Assembly: GCA_025357835.1 (NCBI GenBank)
Contig: JANYLM010000024.1
Location: forward strand, 1-64,000
Length of the DNA stretch: 64,000 nucleotides
DNA from: Gammaproteobacteria bacterium
GTDB taxonomy: Bacteria; Pseudomonadota; Gammaproteobacteria; Steroidobacterales; Steroidobacteraceae
Direction: 5' to 3'
Positions 53,201-63,300 of the stretch are shown one piece after another (within the stretch, counting starts at the first letter, position 1; the number at the start of each line of letters is the position of its first letter). The notes under the pieces are model-generated. The model saw only the letters and a program-made list of their open reading frames with translations. It did not search any database and had not been told where the DNA came from. The position numbers and the translations under genes were made by a program.

Positions 53201-56190
53201 TCGTGGCGCGCATCCAAGACAGCCGCGGCCGTCCGCATGCCACGGAAATGTGCGTATGGGTGACGGGCAAGGGCAGGGTGCTTTGGCAGGAGCCGGCGGA
53301 TATGAGCTTGAGCCTGATCCCGGAAAAGGAGACCTATAGAGTTGGAGACCATGCACGATATCTGGTTAGGAATCCCTTCCCCGGCGCGCGCGCTCTGATC
53401 ACCGTCGAGCGATTCGGCGTCATCAAGTACTGGGTGCAGACTCTCAAGGGCAACACCCCCGTCATCGACTTCAAGGTCGAGCCGGATTTCATGCCCGGCT
53501 TCTATTTGTCCGTGGTAGTCATGTCGCCGCGGGTCGCGGCGGTGCCGGGGGCGTCGCGGCTCGACAAGGACGGAGTCGATCTCGGCCGCCCGACCTATCG
53601 CATCGGCTACGTCAAAGTTCCGGTTCAGGATCTTTACAAGACCCTCGACGTGCGCATCAAGAGCGATCGAACTTCGTACAAGCCGCGCGACACCGTCAAA
53701 ATAGAACTGGCCGCGAGCCCGCACGAGGCGGCGCCGCAACGAGAGCCCATCGAGTTCGCGGTGGCGGTGCTGGACGAAGCGGTGTTCGACCTCATCCAGG
53801 ATGGCAGGAGTTACTTCGACCCCTATCGTGGACTGTACCAGTTCGACAATCTCGATCTGGTCAACTATTCATTGTTGTCGCGCCTCATCGGGCTGCAGAA
53901 ATTCGAAAAGAAGGGCGCCAACTCGGGCGGCGACGGTGGGGCGGGGTTCGATATGCGCAACATTACCCAGTATGTAGCGTATTGGAATCCTTCGGTGGTC
54001 GCGGACAAACGTGGGCGCGCGGCGTTGTCGTTTACTCTACCCGATAATCTGACGGGATGGCGGGTGTTCGCCATCGCGGTGACGGCCGGGGACCGTTTAG
54101 GTCTTGGAGAGTACAAATTCAAGAGCAGCAAGCTCACCGAGCTGAGGCCCGTGCTGCCGAACCAGCTCACTTCCGGAGATCAGTTCACCGCGGGATTCAG
54201 CATTCTAAATCGTTACGATAAAACCCGCACCTTGAGCGTGGACATCGAAGCGCATGGCCCGATTGCCGCCAGCCCGATGGCGAACGCGAATACAAGCGCA
54301 GGCCATAGTCCGGGCGCCGCGAAAACACATCAAATGATTACGCTCGCGCCATTCAAGCGCGACATCGTTTGGCTGCCTGTGACCACCATCGCCGACGGAA
54401 CTCTCAATTTGCACGCGGTGGCCGCCGATTCGCTCGACAAGGACGCCTTGACGCAGACTCTTATCGTTCACCAGCGCGCTTCTCTCGACGTGACCGCGAG
54501 CTACGGCACCACAGAGTCCGCGACGATCAACGAGGGGCTGCTGTTTCCCGCTGACATAGTGCCGGCCGTCGGCGACCTGTCGATCACGTTGGCACCGTCG
54601 GTTCTAGGCAACATGGCCGGTGCGTTTCGCTACGTGCGGGACTATCCCTATCTGTGCTGGGAGCAGCGCTTGACGAAGGCGCTGTTAGCTGCGAACTACT
54701 TGCAGCTCCATGACTACCTCGGCGCCGACTTGAATTGGCCCGACGCCAGCACGCTGCCTCAGACCATGCTCGATGATGCTGCGAGTTTTCAAGCGCCGAA
54801 CGGCGGCATGGGCTTCTGGACAGCTCAGGACGAACGGGTCAGTCCTTATTTGTCGGCGGCGACGGCGTTGGCGTTCAACCGCCTGCGCACCGCCGGCTAT
54901 CATGTGCCGCAGGACGTGCAGAAGAATCTCGATGCCTATCTGGATCGCTTGCTGCGCGAGAAGAGTGCGCCGACGTTCTACAGCGAGGGCATGATTTCGA
55001 GCGTGCGCGCCGTCGCGTTGCAGTCGCTCGCCGAGCGTGGGCAACTCAAACTTGCCGATTTACAGCGCTACGAATCCTATGCGCCGCGGATGGATCTGTT
55101 CGGTCTGGCAGCCTATCTGGACGCCGCCGTCAATGTTAAAGGGGCGGAGGCGCTGGCATCGACGCTTACCCGGCATATTCTCACTCATGCCAATCAAAGC
55201 GGCGGCCAAATTCAATTCAGCGAGACATGGGATGACGGCTACAGCCAAATGCTCGCGACGCCGCTGCGCGGCGAATGCGCCATCTTGAATGCGTTTCTGC
55301 ACTATGGCGAGACCCGCGATGGTGCGAAACTCGTCGGCGACGTGCCATTCAAGCTTGTGCGCAGCATAACGCAGTCGCGCGGTAGCCGTGACCACTGGGA
55401 GAATACTCAGGAAAACCTCTATTGCACTTCGGCACTGGCTGCGTACGCGGCGATTTATGAGAAACAGACGCCGGCGTTCGAGGTGCGGGCGGCCCTCGAC
55501 GGGGCTGCGTTGGGCACCGCCAAATTCAATGCCTTTGGGGACCCGCCGGCGGTGCTGCGGCGGCCCAATGGCGTCAAGGATGCCGGACGCCAGGCGACAC
55601 TGCGCATCGATCGACTGGGACAGGGTCGGCTGTACTACGCCACTCGCTTCTCCTATTTGCCAAACCGTACCGCCGCCAAGGAAATCAATGCGGGAATCGA
55701 AGTGCACCGCGAGTACAGCGTGCAGCGTGCGGGCGGGTGGCAGTTGTTGGCGACGCCGGTCAGTGTGAAGCGCGGCGAGTTACTGCGTGTGGATTTATAT
55801 GTGTCGGTGGCGGCACCGCGCCATTTCGTGGTGGTCGACGATCCGGTGCCCGGCGGCATTGAGCCCGTCAACCGAGATTTGGCCACGGCCTCGACGGTGG
55901 ATGCGGACGCTACGGACTTTGTGGCCGCCGGCGGCTCGTTCTGGTTCAAGTATTCGGATTGGAGCGAGTACGGCATAACGCTGTGGAATTTCTATCATCG
56001 TGAGCTGAAGCACGACGCCGCGCGGTTTTACGCGGATTACCTACCCGCCGGCCGCTACCATTTGAGTTATGGCGCCCAAGCCATGGCCGAGGGTCAATTC
56101 AGCGCCGCGCCTACCCAGGCGCAGGAAATGTACGACCCGGACGTCTACGGCAAGGCGCTGCCCGCCGACTTCGTGGTCGGACATGAGTGA
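50212..56190 (+). CDS. Bacterial alpha-2-macroglobulin, thioester type
   Basis: A 1992-residue envelope protease inhibitor, exported (N-terminal MNREFSKGRRTTMLAAGVLA then VASAAFDS). GTG start with AAGGAG. Order: N-terminal MG/Ig-like domains; A2M_N MG2 near 560 (VWVTSLARGTPVTKARVSVY); bait region; A2M MG7 segment near 1260 (RAALSFTLPDNLTGWRVFAI); and the thioester-containing domain with CWEQ in YPYLCWEQRLTKALL (Cys at about 1482). It ends with the C-terminal MG10 domain. The intact CxEQ implies covalent protease trapping as in E. coli YfhM. The pbpC gene overlaps its stop by 8 bases, the classic pairing. It protects the envelope when peptidoglycan is breached. Confidence 0.94.
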   Translation: MNREFSKGRRTTMLAAGVLAARVASAAFDSAAPPATGDLQVTRVLPEGRQVPAAGRQIVVTFDRPVTPLGDMGLTAAQFPGIVPAADCRWHWLDPRSLACELNETQALAPATEYSVTVKAGIRAQDGAELKSPYHWTFATERPAIKEYSFFTWRSAGTPVVRLVFNQPVTQDSVQAQLRFAGQAVAATPDPYSREVFYAWVLPGESRLLFFPSGTPPVESDEHLSVRANAARQRVEARRVWLVAPIKELATDVHSSLSVTPGLRSYAGPLLGTERRSVVEFDIFPEFRFLGVRCMVGKKAVLLAVKPPSTQQPACDPFGTVSLAFSAPVIAPEIKAQLILTPDLAAGRTDYDPWANVYPSSQLGAPYRRGTVFTVDLPEHLRAFQAYSIALNAVRDEFGRRLGGADAMNFRTDHRAPRLRVTHPVAVLEKDAPTAMPIYVTNLTDVDIHYRKLTQSGVSGSLTFHQAVDRAWDTAYATPVKIRELLDGRSGVVSGSFHPHPTAPAANETDYFDNGEDDPGVPRGRRDRDFFVEVTPFHVHVKLGHYNTLVWVTSLARGTPVTKARVSVYEGSYQGLEAAAGVLGEATTDADGIAMLPGRESLEKAAGPTARQPPNTLTVRVDADGEVGVLPLDGSFEVDTYRASRGKFWSGFMADQNHVHAWGTTAQGVYKLGDTVQYKFYLRNQNNSTLEPAAPRDGYKLDIVDPAGKTIESETEVSLSGFGAHSGSFRVPANGAVGWYEFRLSRPANAGAWIPMRVLIADFTPAPFQVQNTLNGQMFEPGDNVEVTTRASLHAGGPYSNAASRVTARLFPQAVDIGGPAAAGFEFTGTEPVGACSFRRGPDALTVHESSASVDDKGELATHFQLPDPDMLSARLEVESAIRDERGKYVASRSTVQYRGRDRYVGLRSDRWTFEEGKPASIQYLVVDKNGRVVAGVPVSISAGVEVVSAARVKGAGDAYLTNYDPHWDAEGSCAGTSAKGPQNCTFTPSRPGLHSIVARIQDSRGRPHATEMCVWVTGKGRVLWQEPADMSLSLIPEKETYRVGDHARYLVRNPFPGARALITVERFGVIKYWVQTLKGNTPVIDFKVEPDFMPGFYLSVVVMSPRVAAVPGASRLDKDGVDLGRPTYRIGYVKVPVQDLYKTLDVRIKSDRTSYKPRDTVKIELAASPHEAAPQREPIEFAVAVLDEAVFDLIQDGRSYFDPYRGLYQFDNLDLVNYSLLSRLIGLQKFEKKGANSGGDGGAGFDMRNITQYVAYWNPSVVADKRGRAALSFTLPDNLTGWRVFAIAVTAGDRLGLGEYKFKSSKLTELRPVLPNQLTSGDQFTAGFSILNRYDKTRTLSVDIEAHGPIAASPMANANTSAGHSPGAAKTHQMITLAPFKRDIVWLPVTTIADGTLNLHAVAADSLDKDALTQTLIVHQRASLDVTASYGTTESATINEGLLFPADIVPAVGDLSITLAPSVLGNMAGAFRYVRDYPYLCWEQRLTKALLAANYLQLHDYLGADLNWPDASTLPQTMLDDAASFQAPNGGMGFWTAQDERVSPYLSAATALAFNRLRTAGYHVPQDVQKNLDAYLDRLLREKSAPTFYSEGMISSVRAVALQSLAERGQLKLADLQRYESYAPRMDLFGLAAYLDAAVNVKGAEALASTLTRHILTHANQSGGQIQFSETWDDGYSQMLATPLRGECAILNAFLHYGETRDGAKLVGDVPFKLVRSITQSRGSRDHWENTQENLYCTSALAAYAAIYEKQTPAFEVRAALDGAALGTAKFNAFGDPPAVLRRPNGVKDAGRQATLRIDRLGQGRLYYATRFSYLPNRTAAKEINAGIEVHREYSVQRAGGWQLLATPVSVKRGELLRVDLYVSVAAPRHFVVVDDPVPGGIEPVNRDLATASTVDADATDFVAAGGSFWFKYSDWSEYGITLWNFYHRELKHDAARFYADYLPAGRYHLSYGAQAMAEGQFSAAPTQAQEMYDPDVYGKALPADFVVGHE

Positions 56191-58396
56191 CAGGCGCGGC
56201 CACTCTGGTTGGCGAGGCGCGGTGACCGCGGGCATCGCGGTCACCGCGCTGGCCACGGGCGCCTTGGGCTGGGCGACGCATCGGGCTCTGCGCGAGTTTG
56301 CGGACGATCCATTAGCGCTAGGCGAAGGCGCCGTCAAAGCGCAGGTGGTGGCGCGCGACGGCACGCCCTTGAGTTATACGCTCGAGAACAGCTGGAATAC
56401 CACCGACGTCGCGCCGTTGGCGGCGATTCCGATGCAATTGCAACAGGCCTTCGTCGTGGCGGAGGATCAACATTTCTATGAACACCACGGCGTCGACTGG
56501 CCGGCGCGTTGCGCCGCCGTTTGGCAGAACATTCGCGCCTTCGCCGGGGTGCGCGGTGCGGGATCCATCACCGAGCAAGTGGTACGGATGATTCATCCGC
56601 GGCCGCGCACCTTATGGTCGCATTGGATCGAGGGTTTCGAGGCGGCGCGCCTGGAACGGCAGGCATCGAAGGCACAGATTCTCGGGTTCTACCTCAATCA
56701 GGTTCCGTATGCGGATCGTCGCCGTGGGGTGGTGCAGGCGGCGCGCGTGTATTTCGACCGCGGCCTCGATACCTTGTCGGCCGCGGAATTTCTGGCGCTG
56801 GCGGTCCTGGCGCGATCGCCGTCGGGTATGGATTTGAGGCGTAACCTGCCGCGCGCACGGCGCGCCATCAACCAGCTGGCCGCCCGACTGTTGCAGCGGG
56901 GCTTTTTGACGGCATCGCAGAATGCCCAGGTGCGGGCGGATGGACTGACGCTTCGGGCACCGGTCTTAGACCTGGATGCAAGTCATTTTGTCAGCCACGT
57001 TCTCGAGGTGTCGGCGCGTAGTGGGCAACAACCGCGCCAGATACGCACCACGCTCGATCCTCACTTTCAATTGTTGACACAGCGCATCCTCGATGCCGCG
57101 CTTGCGGCGGTCGGCAAACGCAGGGTTCATGACGGAGCGGTGCTCGTGATCGACACCGAGCGCAACGAAATTCAGGCGTGGGTCGTCGGCCGCGCCTATT
57201 CAGGCGGCCATTCGCCCTCGGAGGCGCGCGGCGGCTACGACACGATAGTGACGCCGCGTCAGCCGGGTTCGACCATGAAACCGCTGCTCTATGCCCTCGC
57301 TTTGGAGCAGGGCTGGACCGCCGCCACATTAATCGACGACGCAGAATTGTCCGAATCCGTCGGTGGCGGTCAACATACCTTCCATAACTACAGCCATGTT
57401 CACTACGGGCCCTTGAGATTGCGCGAGGCGCTGGGCAATTCTTTGAATATCCCGGCCGTGGAGACCTTGAAATTCGTCGGTCACGATCGCTTTTTGCAGC
57501 GGCTGCACCTGCTGGGCATTTCGAGCCTCACGCAACACCCGGAATTCTATGGCGACGGCCTCGCCCTGGGCAACGGTGAGGTTTCTTTGTACGAGATGGC
57601 GCAGGCCTATACCGTGCTGGCGCGACAGGGCCGCTACCTACCCATAACCTATCTCGCAGACCCGCCGCGTAATCGCCACGAGACGGCGGCATTTTCACCG
57701 GAAGCGGCGACGTTGATCGGCAATATACTGGCCGATCCCGGTGCACGCACGCGGGAGTTCGGCAAGGGTTTGCAGTTCCCCGTGGAGACCGCCATCAAGA
57801 CCGGCACGTCGACCGATTATCGCGACGCCTGGGCCATCGCCTTCGATTACCGTCATACCGTTGCCGTGTGGATGGGCAATCTCGACGGCGCGCCCATGGA
57901 CGGGGTCACGGGCGCCGTGGGGCCGGCGATGGTGCTGCGCTCGGTATTCTCGGAACTGAACCGCAATCAGGATACCCGAGATTTGCCGCTAAGCCGCCAT
58001 CTGGTGACCGCCAAAATATGTAGGCGCGACGGCCGTCTTGCGGATGACATCTGCGAGTCCACCGACGAATGGTTCTTGCCGGGCACTGTGCCTGCCGATT
58101 CGGAGCCGACGCCGAAGGCCGACGCTGAGTATCGCCTGTTGCAGCCCACCGCCGGCCTGCATGTGGCGCGTGATCCGCGTATTCCGGCGCAATTCGAAGC
58201 ATTGCCCCTGCAAGTCGCCCCGAGCCCCGGCTTGCGCCGCGTCGATTGGTACATCGACGGGCGGGAAGTTTCGAGCACCGCCTCCGATAGATATTCTTGG
58301 CCGCTGGCGCGCGGCGCTCACGAGGTTTATTCGCGGATTTGGGATGCGGCGCCCGAGCCGCATGTGACCGAGGCCATTCGATTTTACGTACACTAG
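56183..58396 (+). CDS. pbpC: Penicillin-binding protein 1C
   Basis: A 737-residue bifunctional peptidoglycan synthase from the ATG at 56183 (MSDRRGHSGWRG), overlapping the A2M stop; the tracked start lies inside the A2M gene. One TM helix at about 12-32 is followed by the GT51 transglycosylase (about 60-230) with EDQHFYEHHGVDW, GAGSITEQVVRM and RSPSGMDLRRNLPRARRAIN. The transpeptidase (about 290-600) has SxxK in PGSTMKPLLYAL, SxN in GNSLNIPAV and KTG in IKTGTSTDYRD. A C-terminal BiPBP_C domain starts RIPAQFEALPLQVAPSPG. The STxTxQ motif of the transglycosylase reads SITEQ. Translational coupling to A2M supports joint action in cell-wall repair. Confidence 0.94.
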   Translation: MSDRRGHSGWRGAVTAGIAVTALATGALGWATHRALREFADDPLALGEGAVKAQVVARDGTPLSYTLENSWNTTDVAPLAAIPMQLQQAFVVAEDQHFYEHHGVDWPARCAAVWQNIRAFAGVRGAGSITEQVVRMIHPRPRTLWSHWIEGFEAARLERQASKAQILGFYLNQVPYADRRRGVVQAARVYFDRGLDTLSAAEFLALAVLARSPSGMDLRRNLPRARRAINQLAARLLQRGFLTASQNAQVRADGLTLRAPVLDLDASHFVSHVLEVSARSGQQPRQIRTTLDPHFQLLTQRILDAALAAVGKRRVHDGAVLVIDTERNEIQAWVVGRAYSGGHSPSEARGGYDTIVTPRQPGSTMKPLLYALALEQGWTAATLIDDAELSESVGGGQHTFHNYSHVHYGPLRLREALGNSLNIPAVETLKFVGHDRFLQRLHLLGISSLTQHPEFYGDGLALGNGEVSLYEMAQAYTVLARQGRYLPITYLADPPRNRHETAAFSPEAATLIGNILADPGARTREFGKGLQFPVETAIKTGTSTDYRDAWAIAFDYRHTVAVWMGNLDGAPMDGVTGAVGPAMVLRSVFSELNRNQDTRDLPLSRHLVTAKICRRDGRLADDICESTDEWFLPGTVPADSEPTPKADAEYRLLQPTAGLHVARDPRIPAQFEALPLQVAPSPGLRRVDWYIDGREVSSTASDRYSWPLARGAHEVYSRIWDAAPEPHVTEAIRFYVH

Positions 58397-58468
58397 GTTC
58401 AGGCGAAGTCACGCTTCTCGCCGACGGCTGACCGATGCGCCTGTCACTCAGTGTATCCTTTGCTGCGA

Positions 58469-60328
58469 ATGACCCAAACCGTATTCGCCTTATTGATTGC
58501 CGTTATGGCGTGCGTTCCCGTGGCGTACGCAGCCGATCCGCTGCCGTACCGAGTCGAGATAGCGTCGGTCGGGGACAGCGATATGGACGCAACGCTCAGC
58601 GCCACGTCGGATTTGCGGTCGCTGCGTGGCTCGGCTCCGGTCAGTTCTTTCGGCCTGATAGCGCGCGCACGAAGCGATGTCGATCGGCTCACCACGGCGC
58701 TCGAGAGCTTCGGTTACTACCGATGCGCCGTTACGATAAAAATCAACGGCATAATGCTCAACAACGCGGCTCTAGCCGATGCACTGAGCGCGTTGCCGAA
58801 GGATGGTGATGCGCAAGTAGCGATCGGGTTTACCCTGGGGCCACTCTACCATCTGGGGAGTATCGACATTGACGGCGACTTGCCCGATGCGATACGGAGC
58901 ACCCTGGGTCTGTCCACCGGACAGCCGGCTGTGGCCGCTGCCGTACTTGCGGGCGGCTCACGCATGCTGGGTGCGCTGCAGGAGCGAGGCTACGCCTTCG
59001 CGACGGTGGACTCGCCGGTGGCCTATGAGGCTGCGGATTCGCCCGTGCTCGATCTGCGCTTTCACGTCGTGATGGGACCCAAGGTCAACATCGGCGCGAT
59101 CCACATCGAGGGTTTGCAGAGGGTCCACGAGTCCTTGTTGCGAGCTAGGCTCTTGCTGCGCACCGGCGATCCCTACAGTCCCTCTGCAATAGAACAGGCG
59201 CGGCGTGATCTACTGGGGCTGTCGGTGTTCAGCCAGGTCAGCCTGGCCATCGGTAACGCGGTGGATGATTCCGGGGGTGTGCCGATCACATTCAAGCTTC
59301 GCGAGCGGCTGCGCCATGTTATTGCCGTCAACGCCGCGTACTCCAGCGATCTGGGCGGGAGCGGCGGCGTGACCTGGACGGATCGCAATGTGTTCGGCAA
59401 TGCAGAGCAGTTGAGCATCGCGGCGTCCCTAATCAACTTCGGCGGCAGTAATACGCGGGGAGTCGGCTACGACACGACGGCAAAATTCCTGATGCCGGAT
59501 TTCGGCCGCCGCGATCAGTCGCTACAGTTCGCCGTCGGCGCGCTCAAACAGTCGCTTCAGGCCTACGATCAAACGGCGCGCACCACCAGCGTGACCCTGA
59601 CTCGCAAGATCTCCAGCGTCTGGAGCGCCAGTGTCGGCGGCGCCACCACCGATGACCAAATCATTCAAAACGCCACCACGCGCAATTACACGCTGTTCGC
59701 CGTGCCGATGAATCTGAATTACGACTCGACCAATCTTGCCTCGCCACTCGAGGATCCCCGCCACGGGATGCGCGGCTCGCTCAGCCTGACCCCCACTCTA
59801 GCGCTGGGTCATCCCAATGCCACGTTCATCATCAGCCTGATCAAGGTGGCCGGTTACTTCGACATGGATCATCTGCTGCCTTCCGCTCCCGGCCGCACCG
59901 TGCTTGCCGCCCGCGTACTAGCGGGACTGGCGGAAGGGGCGGGAGAATACAGCCTGCCGCCGGATCAGCGCTTTTACGCCGGCGGCAGCGGCACCATTCG
60001 CGGTTATGGCTACCAGTTGGTCGGCCCGCGCTTCCCCGCCGGTCAGCCTGCTGCCGGAACGCCCATCGGAGGCACCGCAATTACGGCGGCCAGCGTGGAA
60101 TTGCGGCAGCGCTTCGGAATCAATTTCGGTGCCGCAGTATTCATGGATGCCGGGCAGGTGAGCGCCAGCCTCAAATCCCTGACCGATGAGTTTCGCATCG
60201 GTGCCGGGGCGGGGCTGCGATACTACACGCCGATCGGACCCATTCGATTCGATGTTGCCGTGCCGACCCATCGACGTTCCGGCGACAATGCCTTCGAGAT
60301 CTACATCGGGCTGGGACAGTCTTTCTGA
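58469..60328 (+). CDS. tamA: Translocation and assembly module TamA
   Basis: A 619-residue Omp85-family outer-membrane protein from MTQTVFALLIAVMACVPVAY (signal peptide); the tracked GTG is six codons upstream. Three POTRA domains (about 25-265: GDQDMD... region, LGPLYHLGSIDIDGDLPDAI, KVNIGAIHIEGLQRVHESLL) lead to a 16-stranded barrel (about 290-619). The barrel has the 'RFYAGGSGTIRGYGYQLVGP' loop-6 VRGY-type motif and the final strand EIYIGLGQSF with C-terminal Phe. It helps insert autotransporters and other barrel proteins, working with TamB. The stop overlaps the tamB start (TGATG). A 72-base gap separates it from pbpC. Confidence 0.94.
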   Translation: MTQTVFALLIAVMACVPVAYAADPLPYRVEIASVGDSDMDATLSATSDLRSLRGSAPVSSFGLIARARSDVDRLTTALESFGYYRCAVTIKINGIMLNNAALADALSALPKDGDAQVAIGFTLGPLYHLGSIDIDGDLPDAIRSTLGLSTGQPAVAAAVLAGGSRMLGALQERGYAFATVDSPVAYEAADSPVLDLRFHVVMGPKVNIGAIHIEGLQRVHESLLRARLLLRTGDPYSPSAIEQARRDLLGLSVFSQVSLAIGNAVDDSGGVPITFKLRERLRHVIAVNAAYSSDLGGSGGVTWTDRNVFGNAEQLSIAASLINFGGSNTRGVGYDTTAKFLMPDFGRRDQSLQFAVGALKQSLQAYDQTARTTSVTLTRKISSVWSASVGGATTDDQIIQNATTRNYTLFAVPMNLNYDSTNLASPLEDPRHGMRGSLSLTPTLALGHPNATFIISLIKVAGYFDMDHLLPSAPGRTVLAARVLAGLAEGAGEYSLPPDQRFYAGGSGTIRGYGYQLVGPRFPAGQPAAGTPIGGTAITAASVELRQRFGINFGAAVFMDAGQVSASLKSLTDEFRIGAGAGLRYYTPIGPIRFDVAVPTHRRSGDNAFEIYIGLGQSF

Positions 60329-63300
60329 TGCGCCGCGCATTAAAAATTGCCCGTTGGGTGACCGGTGGGTGGGCGCTGCTGATCCTGCTGCTGGGCAGTG
60401 CTCTGTACATTGCCGGCAACACCGACGCCGGCCGATTGATGATAGAGAGGGTGACGAGCCGCTTGACCTCCGGCCACGTATCTCTGTCAGGATTGGCGGG
60501 CTCGTTTCCCCATCGATTGACGCTGGAGCGTTTGCAGCTGAGGGACGACCGCGGGGTGTGGCTGAGCGCCGAGAGGGTGACTTTGAATTGGTCGCCGCTG
60601 GCGTTGCTGGCGCGCCGTTTGCAAATCGACACTGTGCATGCGGCCGGCGTCGACATGGAGCGCCTTCCGCAATCACCGTCCAACGCGCCCAACAGCGGCC
60701 CGGTGTCTATACCGCGCATCGATGTGGCCATGCTGACGATCGATTTGCTGAAGTTGGGGGCGCCGCTCGCAGGCGCGCCGGCGTCGCTGATAGTGCGCGG
60801 CAACGCCCACTTGCGTTCTGTGCAGGACATGCTCATCGATGCCACGGCGCATCGCATCGACGACGACGGGGACTATGAATTGCATCTGCGCTTCGATCCG
60901 CGACGCATGGACTTGGCGTTGAATTTGCATGAGCCGGCCGGTGGGCCCTTGGAGAATCTTCTTCACTTGCCCGGCTTGGGTGTCTTGGCGGCCACCGCGA
61001 CCCTCAATGGACCCCGCACGGCGGAGCGTTTGGAGTTGTCCGTTGGCGCCGGTACTTTTCGTGGGAGCGCACGGGGCAGCCTCAATCTGCGCGAACTGTC
61101 GGCGGATCTCGATATTGCCGTCGATTCCCCGGCCCTATCCCCGCGACCGGGTCTTTCCTGGGCTCGCGCCAGCGTGCGCGGGCGCTGGCATGGCAGCATC
61201 ACGGCGCCGCGAGCGCAGGGACATATCGAGATAGACCAATTGCGGCTGCCCGGGCAGTGGCAGCTGGCCGGCGTCAATGGTGACCTCACGGCCGACTCCG
61301 GAACAGCGACGCTGCACGCGCTGATCGTCGGTTTGAGGATTCCCGGAATGCGGCCGCAGTTGCTGGAGGATGCTCCTGTGAAGATCGTTGCATCGATGCG
61401 GCTGGATGAGGCCGCGCGGCCGCTGGATCTCGCGGCTTCTCATCGATTGTTCTCTCTGCATGCACTTGCAAAGACGGCTGCGGACGGTGCAGCAAAGCGC
61501 AGTGCGAAGCTGGAATTGCGCCTGCCGGATTTGACTCCGCTCGCAGCGCTCGCCGGCGGAAATGTACGCGGCAGCGCGCTTGTGAAGGCGCTGCTGCACG
61601 ATGACGGCACGGCAACCCGTTTGACTGTGGACGCCAACGCGGCGCTGCGCGTGGGGACTGAACCCTGGTCGGGTGTGGTGGGGGATAGCGCCACCTTGCA
61701 ACTGTCGGGGGTGCTCAACGATCGGGCCATTACCCTCGAGAGCATGAAATTCACTGGCCGCGCTGCGTCGGTGACGGCTAGCGGCCAGGCCTCGAGACCG
61801 CAGCCTGGGTCAAGCGGTCAGAGCCCTTGGGCTCTCAGTGCCCGCGGGAATCTGAATGTTTCGGATCTGGGATCAGTGTCGCCGTCGCTCGCCGGCTCAT
61901 TGAAGGGGTCCGGGGCGCTGCAGGGAACGATTGCGGCATTGAACGCCGAAGCGCAATTGACATCGACTCTCTCGGTGCGAGGTTCGCCCACCGGCACGCT
62001 GTCCGCCGCAATAAAAATACGGGGCTTACCGTCCAACCCAAGCGCTACTCTGACCGCGCAGGGACTGTTGGCCGGGGCGCCGGTGCATGTCGACGCGGCC
62101 GTGGAGCGCAGCCCAGCCGGCTCTTTGCGAGCGCTCATTCACCGCGCGGAATGGAAGAGCGCTCACGCGGAAGGCGATATCACGATTGCGTCGGCCACCG
62201 CGCAGTCCCACGGCCAATTGCGATTGGAGATCGGGCAACTCGCCGATTTGCACGACTTGCTCGGCATGAATGTCGGCGGCAGTCTCGCGGGAACTGTCGT
62301 GTTGCATTCCGAGCGTGGGGCCACCCACGCACAGTTGCAAGTGGACGCCCGTGCCCTCGCGGTGGGGCAGCTCGTTGGGAATATGCGGGTGGCGGCCGAA
62401 GGCGTCACCGATGCGTTGGGCTTCAAGTTGGATGTGGAGGTGCCGAACCTGCGCGGTGCGGCGGCGAATATGTCTGCGACTGGATCATTGAACCTCGCAG
62501 CGCATTCGATTGCCTTGCGCCACGCGGTGGCGAATTACCGTGGACTGGATCTGCACTTGCTAGCTCCGGCGCACATCGCAGTAGCGAATGGTGTCTCTGT
62601 CGACCTGCTCAGGGTAGGAGCGCAAACGGCCGTATTTCAGCTGGAAGGGGAAATCTCGCCCGCGCTTGATGTGCGCGCGGCGCTGCACCGGGTTCAGCCC
62701 GCTCTCGTCAATGTGTTCGCTCCGGGCTTGCTGGCGTCCGGCACCATTGAAGCGCTGGCGCAATTGCAGGGCAGCGTGGAGTCGCCCACGGGTCAGGTCC
62801 GGCTCACGGCGACGGACATGCGAATGGCGGGCGATGCCGCCTTCGGCCTGCCGCCGCTCGACCTACGAGCCACCGCGCAGTTGCTGGGAGCTGCCGCACA
62901 GATCGATGCCCGGTTGGTAGCGGGCACGGAGTCCCGGCTCAGCGTCACGGGTCGCGCGCCGCTGGCCGCAGACGGTGCATTGGATTTGAAGATCGGTGGC
63001 AGCCTTGATGTCGGCATGATTAATCCGCTGCTGGAGGCACGTGGTCAGCATGCCGCAGGTGAAATCACCGTCGATGCGACCGTGGGCGGCAGCGTAGCGC
63101 AGCCGCAAATCGACGGCACGGTGAATCTGACCAAGGGCAGCCTGCATGACTATGGGCGCGGTGTGAGCCTAACGGATATCAAGGCCGCCATTATCGGCAG
63201 CGAAGGAACCTTGCAGATCAAAAGCCTGACGGCGGCGGCCGCACCCGGCACGTTGAGCATGACGGGCAAAGTCGGCGTGCTGCAAGCTGGGGTGCCGGTG

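Noticed and set aside
54550-56190. Large minus-strand ORFs (for example 55060-55707)
   Set aside because: Antisense shadows of the A2M gene caused by high GC; no family resemblance.
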